This document shows, piece after piece, positions 34,301 to 41,788 of a DNA stretch of 51,004 nucleotides (positions are counted from its first letter, which is position 1; the number at the start of each line of letters is the position of its first letter). Under the pieces are notes generated by a model. The model worked only from the letters and a program-made list of their open reading frames with translations. It did no database searches and was not told the DNA's origin. Both the position numbers and the translations under genes were made by a program. This DNA is from Roseateles chitinivorans. GTDB lineage: Bacteria > Pseudomonadota > Gammaproteobacteria > Burkholderiales > Burkholderiaceae_C. The stretch is taken from NCBI RefSeq assembly GCF_002761755.1, contig NZ_PEOG01000042.1:1-51004 (forward strand), in the 5' to 3' direction.

Positions 34301-37300
34301 GGCCATGTCGGTCGACCAACTGGCGGCGCTGGCCTCCCCGTCGTCGCTGTCAGCGGCCGCGGCCGAGGTCCGCAATGCGGTGCTCGGCGCCAATGCCTCG
34401 CTCGATTGGTCGACGATGACGGCCGAGACGCTGAACGGCATGTCGGCGGCCAGCCTGGCGCTGCTGCCGGCGGGCGGCTTCAGTCGCCTGCCGACGACGA
34501 CGGTCCAGTCGCTGTTGCCGGCCACGGTCGCCGCGCTGTCTCCCGCCCAGATCGCCGCCCTGCGCAACCCCGAACTGCTGCCGCTGGATGCGGTCGCCGC
34601 CCTGAGCGCCGAGCAGGTGGCCGGCCTCCAGGCCGGCTGGGGCGCGGTCGATGCCAAGTGGCTCAACGCCTTGTCGCCGTCCGCGGCGGCTGCCCTGCCC
34701 ACGTCCGGCCTGGCCCTGCTGTCGAGCAGCGCGGTGGGCGGCCTGACGGCCGCGACGGTCAGCGCGCTGAACGCCCACCAGATCGCCGCCATCGGCAACC
34801 TGCCGGCCCTCTCGGCGCTCGGCATGAGCGGCATCTCCGCGGAGGCGGTCCGCGGGCTGGCGCCCGCGCAGATCGCTCGCCTGACCCGCATCCAGGCGCT
34901 GAGCCCCGCGGCCGTCGGCGCCCTCACGCCGGAGCAGGTGCGCGCGATCACCACGTCCTACTCGGCGATGTCGGCCAACTGGATCGCCGCATTGACGTCC
35001 GAGGCCTTCGCGGCCATCCCGCCCACCGGCATCAAGGCCTTGTCCTCCGCCGTCGTCCCGACGCTGACCGCGGACAAGGTGGGCCGGATGACGCCTGACC
35101 AGATCGCGGTGCTGCCGTCGATCGGCCTGCTGTCCCTGGATGCGGTGGCGGTGCTGAGCGCCGCGCAGGTCGGCGCGCTGTCCTCCCGCCTGAACACCGT
35201 GTACGCCGACTGGCTCGATGCGCTGCCGCACGATGCACTGCCCGGCCTGCCGCCGTCCGCGATGGCCCGGCTCTCGGCCGGGTCGGTGCGAGGACTCGAT
35301 GCCGATACCGTCGCGGCGCTCTCGCCCGAACAGGTGGGCGCGATCGCCACGATCGGCGCGCTGTCGGCCACCGCCGCCGCCGCGCTGTCGCCGGCGCAGA
35401 TCGCCGCCATCGGCAAGGTCTCCGGCGTCGGTGCCGACTGGGTGAACGCCCTGTCGCCGCAGGCCGCCGCGGCGCTGTCGCCGGCTCAGGTCGCGCAGCT
35501 CAGCGGCGCCACCCTCGCAGGCCTGAATGCCGCCCGCATCGCCGGCCTGCCGATCGACTGGCGTGGCGCGCCAGCCAGCTGGATCAACGCGCTGTCCCGC
35601 GAGGCGGTGGCGGCGCTGCCGGTCTCGGCGATCGCCGCGCTGAACGCGACGACCGTGTCCCAACTGACGGTGATGACGATCCAGGCGCTGAGCGCTCAAC
35701 AGCTGACGGCCTTCGCTTCGCCCGCCGCACTGAGCGCCGACGCAGCCGCCGTGCGAGCGCTGCTGATGGCGCCGCCCGACTGGTCAGCCATCACCGCGGA
35801 AGCGATGAACGCGCTGCGGCCGGCGGCGATCGCGCTGGTCGCGCCGGCAGGAATCGCCCAGCTGCGCGACACGACGGTGCAGGGCCTCTCGGCCGCCACG
35901 GTCGCGGCGCTGAGCCCGCAGCAGCTGGCCGTCCTGCCGCACGCCGAGCAACTCGCCCCGGCGGTGCTCGGAAGCCTGGACGCGGCCCGGTTCGCCGCGC
36001 TGCCGATCGCTTGGAACACCCTGGACGCCAACTGGCTGAACGCGCAGCCGCCCGCATCGATCGCCAGCATCCCGGCCACCTGCCTGGCCAAGCTGTCGCC
36101 CGGCATCGCACCGGCCCTGACTGCCGACACCGTTCGCGCGCTCACGCCACAGCAGTTCGCCGTCCTGCCCGGGTTCGCCACGCTGTCGTCGACCGCCGTG
36201 GCGGCGCTGAGCCCGGCGCAGACCGCCGCGATCACGCAGAGCCTGGGCAGCACCTCGGGCGCATGGATCAACGCGCTGACGCCGGCCGCGCTCGCCGCCC
36301 TGCCCCGGACCGCGATCAAGCAGTTGACCGCCGCCACGGTCAAGGAGCTGACGGCTGCCACGATCGCTTCGATGACGCCGGCGCAGGTGTCCGCAATCTC
36401 CAATCCGGACTGGATCACCCCGGCCGCGGCCAGCCGCCTGTCCGCGCCGCAGGTGCAGAACCTGGCGATCGGTTGGTCCTGGATGTCCGCGGCCTGGCTG
36501 AACAGCCTGCCCCTGGAGACCTTCGCCGCGATCCCGCCGGCCAACGTGGCGCAGTTCAGCGCCTCGGCCGTGGCGGGACTGACGGCGGACAAGGTCCGCG
36601 CCCTGTCGCCGGAGCAACTCTCCGTGCTGCAGAACGTGGGCAAGCTGTCCGGCACCGCCGTCGCGGCGCTGAACATCACCCAGCTGAGCGCGCTGACCAA
36701 CCTGACCGGCGCCTCCGCGGCCTGGCTCGCGGCGCTGACGCCTCAGGCCATCGCCGCGCTGCGTCCGTCGGCGTTCGCCTCGCTCTCCGCCACGGCGGTC
36801 GCCGGACTGACAGCCACCCAGGTCTCCGCCATGTCCGTCGACCAGTTGACGGCGATTCCCTTCGCGTCGTCGCTGTCGGCCGCGGCCGCAGGAGTGCGCA
36901 GCGCGGCGCTGGGCACCGCAAGCACGATCGACTGGTCGACGATGTCGGCCACGGTGCTGAACGGCATGTCGCCGGCACAGCTCGCCTCGCTGCCGGCCGG
37001 CGGCTTCAGCCTCCTGCCCGGCACCACGGTGCAGTCGCTGCTGCCGGAGACGGTGGCCGCCCTGTCCCCCGCGCAGGTCGCCGCCCTGCGCAATCCGGAG
37101 ATGCTGCCGGTGACCGCGGTCGCGCTGCTGACCGCCGAGCAGGTGGCCGGCATCCGCTGCGGCTGGAACGCCGTCGGCGCCGCCTGGCTCAACGCCTTGT
37201 CGCCAGCGGCGGTGGCCGCGCTGCCGCTGACCGGGTTGGCGCAGTTGTCCACCGCCGCCGTCGCCGGTTTGAACGCGGCCACGGTGCGCGGCCTGAATGC

Positions 37301-39446
37301 GACCCAGGTGGCCGCGATCGGCAACCTGCCGTCGATGACGACGGCGGGGGCCGCCGGCCTGACGGCGGAGGTGATCCGCGGACTGGCGCCTGACCAGATC
37401 GCGCGCATCGCCCGCATCCATGAGCTGGATCCGACGGCGGTCCATGCGCTCACGCCCGACCAGGTCCGCGCGATCACCGTGCCCTTTGCCGCGATGTGGG
37501 GATCCTGGTTCAACGCATTGAGCCCCGAGGCCCTGGCCGCCGTGCCGCCCGGGGGCATCAAGACGATGTACACCGGCTCCATCCCGCAGCTGACGGCCGC
37601 CACCATCGGCGCATTGACCCTGGACCAGTTCGCGGCGCTCGACGTCACCCGGCTGTCCGCCGCCGGTGCCTCGGGCCTGCGGCCGGACATGATCGCCACC
37701 TTGTCGCCCGCCCGGATCTCGACCCTCCCCGGTGTTGAATCGCTGTCCCCCGCCGCGGTGGCCGCGCTGACCGCCGACCAGGTCAGTGCCGTCCCCGCCG
37801 GGGCATGGAGCAAGCTGAATCCGACCTGGCTCGGGGCACTGTCGGCCAACGCCTGGCCCGCGGTCCCGCTGAGCGCTTTCGGCCAGTTCAACGCCGCCGC
37901 GCTGCGCGGTCTCACCGCCGGGGCGGTCGCGGCCTGGTCCGCGGAGCAGTTCGCCGCCGTGGCCAATGTCGGCTGGATCCCCGAGTCCGCCGTGGCCGGC
38001 ATCCGGCCCGACCAACTGGGCCGGGTCACCGACCTGGACACGGTCAGCGCCCGCTGGCTGAATGCGCTGTCGGTGGAGGCCTTCGCCGCCATCCCGGCCG
38101 ACGGCATCAACCAGATGTCGCTGGCGGCGCTGCAAGGCCTCGACGCCACGCGGCGGGCGATCGCGCTCGGCAAGGCCGACACGATCCATGCCGGCTACAT
38201 CGCGGCGGCCTCGCGCGATGCGTCGATCAGCTATGACTCGGTGCTGGCCATGCTCACCGGCATGAAGGACAGCATCGGCGCCGACGGCCTCTCGGTCGAC
38301 CAGTTCGCCGCGATCAACGGCATGCTGTCCGGCGCCAAGGCGGTCAACGGCGGGCAGACCTATGTCTCGTCGCTGCTGACCAGCATGATCGACAAGGAAG
38401 GCCTGGCGGCCGGCATGAGCGCGGATGCGTTCAGCGCCTCGGTGGGCAAGTGGTTCCTCGGCACCAATGAGCCGGTGAGCGACTCCTACGTCAACCTGTC
38501 GGACATGGCGCTCTTCAACGGCAGCATCGAGCAGGCGGCCCTGGGTGTCGACCAGGGCAGCTGGGGCAACTGCTGGTTCATGGCATCGCTGGAATCGCTG
38601 GCGGCCAACGACCCCGATCGGCTGTCCGGGCTGATCGGTGCCAACGGCAACGGCACCTACGCGGTGAAGTTCTATGACGGCGGCCTGAACAACCCGGTCT
38701 TCCTCACCGTCGATGGCCGCACCTCGACCCGTGGCGCCGGCATCGGCGCGGGAAGCTGGCAGCGGCTGCTCGAGAGCGCCCTGGTGGAAGCGGTCGCCGG
38801 TGGCCAGCTGGTCAAGAGCGGCTTCACCCAGACCGCCAACGCGTACAGCGCCGTCCTGGGAGGCAACTACGACAGTCGCGCCCACCGGGCGCTCGTGGGC
38901 AACTTCACCCGGGACTACGACACCGGGGCCGCGGCCTACGACGACATCGCCGCCACGCTGAAGTCGCGGTCCGGCATGGTGAACTACTCGTCGTGGAGAA
39001 ATTCCACCGGGGCGGACGGCAAGACCAATCTGGTCGGCGGGCATGCCTTCTCGGTCATCGGCATCAACGAGGCCAACGGCAAGATGATCTTCCGCAACCC
39101 GTGGAGTTCGGACCTGGTGTTCGAGCTGTCCGCCCAGGAGCTCGACGCGATGGACGGCAGCGGCTACTTCGTCGTCACCAAGTTCCTGGACGGCGCCGGG
39201 GCAACGACCCAGCAGCAGGCCCCCGTCGCGGCCGGCGAGGCGCGGCCGACGACGCTCGCGGCACCCGCGGTCGCGGAGCTCACGGCGGCCGAGGTCCCGG
39301 CCGCGCGACCGTCGCAACCGCTGCTGGACGCGGCCAGCCTGGTGGAAGCCATGGCCGGCTTCGGAGCGCCCACCGGCGCGATGACGACCGGCAAGCTCGA
39401 CGACAAGCCGGTCACCACCGGGCTCGACCTGGCGGTCCCGCGATGA
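31353..39446 (+). CDS. Giant repeat protein with C-terminal calpain-like cysteine protease; probable type I secretion substrate
   Basis: A 2697-residue protein. From about residue 7 to 2260 it is built from short helical units of eight to eleven residues with the pattern L-[ST]-P/A-x-[AQ]-[VI]-x-A-L. The N-cap S/T-P-x-Q in each suggests a stack of short helices. About 28 copies of a W-[LI]-N-A-L-S-like motif mark super-units of roughly 80 residues. A linker with EF-hand-free helical sequence follows. The protease domain is calpain-type: DQGSWGNCWFMASLESL (Cys2407, Gln2401), GGHAFSVIG (His2564) and RNPWSS (Asn2582). The Cys-His spacing of 157 equals that of human calpain-2 as I recall it. The C-terminus is Ala/Pro-rich with LVEAMAGFGAP, resembling tails of other type I substrates. 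There are no RTX repeats and no signal peptide. Flanking tolC, hlyB and hlyD homologues support export. Confidence 0.88.
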   Translation: MTDLNTLTQAQIAALTAAQMAQLTPAEIASLDATHAAWLSAAQIGALTAAQVAVLSPAAVGALTSPHSLSTSAVAALSAAQVAQIPSNAWANMSTAWIQALSPQAVTGLSPLAVRCLSTNGMKGLGAEAIRVMTPEQTAGLFPEVLSLDAVHALSAAQVAQLGIWYPNVTADWLNALTPPAFAALQPSLLNMVKDTVIQGLTAATASALTGPQAAAFARFALLSAEATSGLSPAAVSAMSAQQFTQLKSPQSLSVAAVAALSAAQVATLSSLAAFSASWIGALPSSAIPSLSAAAVQSLTPAQFAALPAVQTLSLAAVAVISPAQAAALTVKMNTWSADWINALSPQAIAAIPPAILEPLPAAQIARLTPASAAALTPAQIKVLDYARYLSQAAIAALTPIQTPSFAAWEWNVMGLNALKADALAAIPASVIKGLSASMAPQLTADTVSRMTPAQIAVLPAIGTLTAAAVAALTPTQTRAITGLASATPAWLNGLSPAAFVALQPGAIATLSVVGVAGLSPAAIQAMTPAQFAALPAIPSLSAAAVAVLSPAQVGTLTSLSACGSAWINALSRDALASLTIDQIATLAAASLPGLSAATLASMSRDQLAAIPSPSLLSPEAAAARDAVLTPPVDWSTLGADAINAMSASAIAAIGATDLAKLSATTLEGLSAATVVAMSVDQLKAITRPDLLSPAAMGTLSVERFAALTVDWTRVSASWVNALSPAVVASLSVTAIPSSALSALSVETLSAMSLAQLAALPHPELLSPQASAFRDAALTPPVDWSTLSADAVNAMTATAIAAIAPTDIAKLSRATIQGLTKTTLSAMSGAQQAAISSLDALSTSQTQALRPEAISLMTPRQIGQIKRIDYLPAASAAQLTPAQIQAITTSWSSMSPTWLNALTLEAVAAIPLAGMATVNPQSLNLARVAVLSAAQVGAIPKLSSVSAAWLAALSPQAFAALRPYALATLSATTVAALTAAQVSAMSVDQLAALASPSSLSAAAAEVRNAVLGANASLDWSTMTAETLNGMSAASLALLPAGGFSRLPTTTVQSLLPATVAALSPAQIAALRNPELLPLDAVAALSAEQVAGLQAGWGAVDAKWLNALSPSAAAALPTSGLALLSSSAVGGLTAATVSALNAHQIAAIGNLPALSALGMSGISAEAVRGLAPAQIARLTRIQALSPAAVGALTPEQVRAITTSYSAMSANWIAALTSEAFAAIPPTGIKALSSAVVPTLTADKVGRMTPDQIAVLPSIGLLSLDAVAVLSAAQVGALSSRLNTVYADWLDALPHDALPGLPPSAMARLSAGSVRGLDADTVAALSPEQVGAIATIGALSATAAAALSPAQIAAIGKVSGVGADWVNALSPQAAAALSPAQVAQLSGATLAGLNAARIAGLPIDWRGAPASWINALSREAVAALPVSAIAALNATTVSQLTVMTIQALSAQQLTAFASPAALSADAAAVRALLMAPPDWSAITAEAMNALRPAAIALVAPAGIAQLRDTTVQGLSAATVAALSPQQLAVLPHAEQLAPAVLGSLDAARFAALPIAWNTLDANWLNAQPPASIASIPATCLAKLSPGIAPALTADTVRALTPQQFAVLPGFATLSSTAVAALSPAQTAAITQSLGSTSGAWINALTPAALAALPRTAIKQLTAATVKELTAATIASMTPAQVSAISNPDWITPAAASRLSAPQVQNLAIGWSWMSAAWLNSLPLETFAAIPPANVAQFSASAVAGLTADKVRALSPEQLSVLQNVGKLSGTAVAALNITQLSALTNLTGASAAWLAALTPQAIAALRPSAFASLSATAVAGLTATQVSAMSVDQLTAIPFASSLSAAAAGVRSAALGTASTIDWSTMSATVLNGMSPAQLASLPAGGFSLLPGTTVQSLLPETVAALSPAQVAALRNPEMLPVTAVALLTAEQVAGIRCGWNAVGAAWLNALSPAAVAALPLTGLAQLSTAAVAGLNAATVRGLNATQVAAIGNLPSMTTAGAAGLTAEVIRGLAPDQIARIARIHELDPTAVHALTPDQVRAITVPFAAMWGSWFNALSPEALAAVPPGGIKTMYTGSIPQLTAATIGALTLDQFAALDVTRLSAAGASGLRPDMIATLSPARISTLPGVESLSPAAVAALTADQVSAVPAGAWSKLNPTWLGALSANAWPAVPLSAFGQFNAAALRGLTAGAVAAWSAEQFAAVANVGWIPESAVAGIRPDQLGRVTDLDTVSARWLNALSVEAFAAIPADGINQMSLAALQGLDATRRAIALGKADTIHAGYIAAASRDASISYDSVLAMLTGMKDSIGADGLSVDQFAAINGMLSGAKAVNGGQTYVSSLLTSMIDKEGLAAGMSADAFSASVGKWFLGTNEPVSDSYVNLSDMALFNGSIEQAALGVDQGSWGNCWFMASLESLAANDPDRLSGLIGANGNGTYAVKFYDGGLNNPVFLTVDGRTSTRGAGIGAGSWQRLLESALVEAVAGGQLVKSGFTQTANAYSAVLGGNYDSRAHRALVGNFTRDYDTGAAAYDDIAATLKSRSGMVNYSSWRNSTGADGKTNLVGGHAFSVIGINEANGKMIFRNPWSSDLVFELSAQELDAMDGSGYFVVTKFLDGAGATTQQQAPVAAGEARPTTLAAPAVAELTAAEVPAARPSQPLLDAASLVEAMAGFGAPTGAMTTGKLDDKPVTTGLDLAVPR
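31374..38130 (+). repeat. Array of short Leu/Ala-rich repeats within the giant gene
   Basis: Tandem, diverged units encoding patterns such as LTPAQIAAL and LSAAAVAAL run almost without interruption for about 6.7 kb. Higher-order units are marked by codons for W-L-N-A-L-S-P (for example near 31870, 33060, 34050, 34660, 36040, 37190). Variants of the form DWSTLxADAxNAM recur at about 33250, 33700, 34405, 35780 and 36930. The divergence between copies argues for age rather than recent slippage. The bias for GCG/GCC/CTG keeps the other frames open too. Confidence 0.85.
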
Positions 39447-39492
39447 CACCGCCTCGCATCGACCTTGACGCGCGTCCCACCCGCTGACGCCT

Positions 39493-39516
39493 CCCGGGCG
39501 GCCTCGGCCGCCCGGG
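39493..39516 (+). promoter_or_regulatory. GC-rich hairpin between the giant gene and the ABC transporter gene
   Basis: A perfect inverted repeat CCCGGGCGGCC-TC-GGCCGCCCGGG lies in the 98-bp gap between substrate and transporter genes. No T-run follows (CTCCCCCAAACC), so it is not a standard terminator. It could partially attenuate transcription or protect the upstream message, so that more substrate than transporter is made. Confidence 0.55.
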
Positions 39517-39544
39517 CTCCCCCAAACCCTCACCGGACCCCAAC

Positions 39545-41788
39545 ATGGACTGCACCCTCGACGATGCCGTCGCGGCCACCGCGCCGCCGGCCTGCCCCGC
39601 CACCGCCAGGGCCTCCTCAGCCACCAGCGCCGCCACCACGGCCCCGCCGGCCGCCGATCCCGCGCTGCAATGCCTGCTGTCGATCGCCGCGCTGCACGGC
39701 CTCTCCGCCGACGAAGCGCAGATCCGCCACCAGTTCGGCGGCGAGTTCCTCGACGAGCAGACGCTGCAATTGGCGGCCCGGACGCTGGGCCTGGCGGCCA
39801 AGCTGGTCCGCCAGCCCGCGGACCGCCTGCAGAAGGCGCCGCTGCCCGCCATCGGACGCGACCACACCGGCCGCCCCTTCATCCTGGCCCAGTGCCGCCA
39901 GGTGCCGGACCAGCCGCTCCAGGTGCTGATGCAGTACCCCGGCGAAGCGCCGCAGGTCCTGGCCCTGGACGCCTTCACCGATCTCTGGACCGGCACGCTG
40001 ATGCTGTTCACCAGCAAGGCGAGCTTCGCCGGCGAGATGGCCAAGTTCGACTTCACCTGGTTCATTCCGGCGATCGTCCGCTACCGCCGCATCCTCGGCG
40101 AGGTGCTGCTGATCTCGCTGTTCATCCAGCTGATCGCGCTGGTCACGCCGATATTCTTCCAGGTCGTGATGGACAAGGTCCTGGTCAACCACGCGATGAG
40201 CACCCTCAACGTGGTCGCCGTCGGCCTCATCTGCGCCACCGTCTTCGAGGTCGTGCTCACCGGGATCCGCTCCTGGGTCTTCTCGCACACCAGCAACAAG
40301 CTCGATGTCGAGCTCGGCGCGCGCCTCTTCCGCCACCTCGTGGCGCTGCCGCTGTCCTACTTCCACGCGCGCCGCGTCGGCGACTCGGTCGCCCGCATCC
40401 GCGAGCTGGAGAACATCCGCTCCTTCCTGACCGGCAACGCGCTGACGCTGGTGCTGGACCTGCTGTTCTCGGTCGTGTTCTTCGGCGTGATGCTCTGGTA
40501 CAGCCCGGCGCTGACGCTGATCGTGGCGCTGTCGATTCCGCTGTACCTGGTGGTCTCGGTCGTGCTGACGCCAGTGCTGCGCGCGCGGCTGGACACCAAG
40601 TTCAACAAGGGTGCCGAGAACCAGTCCTTCCTGGTCGAGACGATCAGCGGCATCGACACCGTCAAGGCCATGGCCGTCGAGCCGCGCTGGATCCAGAAGT
40701 GGGAGAAGCAGCTGGCCGGCTACGTCACCGCCGGCCAGTCGGTGACCAACATCGCCACCGTCGCCAACGCGGCGATCACGCTCATCAGCAAGCTGGTCAC
40801 CGCCGCCATCATGTGGGTCGGCGCGCTGCTGGTCATCGACCAGAAGCTGAGCGTCGGCGAGCTGGTCGCCTTCAACATGCTGGCCGGACAGGTGTCGAGT
40901 CCCATCCTGCGGCTGGCGCAGCTATGGAACGACTTCCAGCAGGTCGGCATCTCGGTCGCGCGACTGGGCGACGTGCTCAACGCGCGCCCTGAGGTCGCCG
41001 GTCAGAAGACCCGTCTGCCGCGGCTCGCCGGCGCGATCGAGTTCGACAACGTCGCCTTCCGCTACCGTCCCGACGCGTCCGACGTGCTGCGCGGCGTGAA
41101 GCTGACGATCGAGCCGGGACAGGTCATCGGCATCGTCGGCCGCTCCGGCTCCGGCAAGAGCACGCTGACCCGCCTGGTCCAGCGCCTGTATGTGCCCAAC
41201 CGAGGCCGCGTGCTGATCGACGGCCAGGACATCGCCGTCATCGACACCGCGTCGCTGCGCCAGCAGGTCGGCGTGGTGCTGCAGGACAACGTGCTGTTCA
41301 ACCGCTCCATCCGCGACAACATCGCGCTGTCCGATCCGACGCTGCCCATCGAGGCCGTCATCCAGGCCGCGAAGCTGGCCGGCGCCCATGAGTTCATCTG
41401 CGAGCTCGCCGACGGCTACGACACCATCGTCGGCGAGAGCGGCACCGGCCTCTCCGGCGGTCAACGCCAGCGCATCGCGATCGCGCGCGCGCTGGTCGGC
41501 GATCCGCGCATCCTGATCTTCGACGAGGCCACCAGCGCGCTGGACTACGAGTCCGAGAAAGTCATCCAGGACAACATGCGCTCGATCTGCCAGGGGCGCA
41601 CGGTGCTGATCATCGCGCACCGCCTGTCGGCGGTCCGCGATGCCCACCGCATCGTGGTCATGGAGCGCGGCGAGGTGGCCGAGTCCGGCACCCACGACGA
41701 GCTGCTCGCCAACCCCGACGGCATCTACACCCACCTGAACACGCTGCAGCAGACGCTGCGGGACACCTCCCGGGAGACACGAGCATGA
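39545..41788 (+). CDS. Type I secretion ABC transporter (HlyB/LapB-like) with degenerate C39 domain
   Basis: A 747-residue inner-membrane ATPase. Residues 40-170 form a C39-like domain (CLLSIAALHGLSADEAQIRH) that lacks the DCG-type catalytic cysteine context and histidine of a real C39 peptidase. It should therefore bind the substrate without cutting it, as in HlyB. Six transmembrane segments follow (for example LLISLFIQLIALVTPIFFQV). The nucleotide-binding domain has Walker A GRSGSGKST, signature LSGGQRQR, Walker B ILIFDEATSALD and the H-loop IIAHRLS. It powers export of the giant protein through the TolC homologue. The first 38 residues are Thr/Ala/Pro low-complexity. The stop overlaps the next ATG in ATGA. 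Confidence 0.95.
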   Translation: MDCTLDDAVAATAPPACPATARASSATSAATTAPPAADPALQCLLSIAALHGLSADEAQIRHQFGGEFLDEQTLQLAARTLGLAAKLVRQPADRLQKAPLPAIGRDHTGRPFILAQCRQVPDQPLQVLMQYPGEAPQVLALDAFTDLWTGTLMLFTSKASFAGEMAKFDFTWFIPAIVRYRRILGEVLLISLFIQLIALVTPIFFQVVMDKVLVNHAMSTLNVVAVGLICATVFEVVLTGIRSWVFSHTSNKLDVELGARLFRHLVALPLSYFHARRVGDSVARIRELENIRSFLTGNALTLVLDLLFSVVFFGVMLWYSPALTLIVALSIPLYLVVSVVLTPVLRARLDTKFNKGAENQSFLVETISGIDTVKAMAVEPRWIQKWEKQLAGYVTAGQSVTNIATVANAAITLISKLVTAAIMWVGALLVIDQKLSVGELVAFNMLAGQVSSPILRLAQLWNDFQQVGISVARLGDVLNARPEVAGQKTRLPRLAGAIEFDNVAFRYRPDASDVLRGVKLTIEPGQVIGIVGRSGSGKSTLTRLVQRLYVPNRGRVLIDGQDIAVIDTASLRQQVGVVLQDNVLFNRSIRDNIALSDPTLPIEAVIQAAKLAGAHEFICELADGYDTIVGESGTGLSGGQRQRIAIARALVGDPRILIFDEATSALDYESEKVIQDNMRSICQGRTVLIIAHRLSAVRDAHRIVVMERGEVAESGTHDELLANPDGIYTHLNTLQQTLRDTSRETRA

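Noticed and set aside
31374..38130. Resemblance of L-T-P-x-Q-V-x-A-L units to TAL-effector repeats
   Set aside because: Only the first helix pattern is similar. The 33-35-residue period, the paired repeat-variable residues and the GG loop of TAL repeats are absent, and the unit length is eight to eleven residues.
31374..38130. CRISPR-like or simple DNA repeat array
   Set aside because: The repeats are protein-coding and diverged at DNA level, without spacers of even length. No cas gene is present anywhere in the window.
31353..39446. RTX toxin or Ig-like adhesin
   Set aside because: There are no GGxGxDxxx calcium-binding nonapeptides, no Ig/cadherin-like beta domains and no N-terminal retention module. 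The repeat is helical.
35784..39533. A 1249-codon open frame antisense to the giant repeat gene
   Set aside because: It is a by-product of repeated GC-rich codons. Its translation is an Arg/Gly/Gln-rich composition with no domains, and the plus strand has a coherent protease domain and repeats in the same place.
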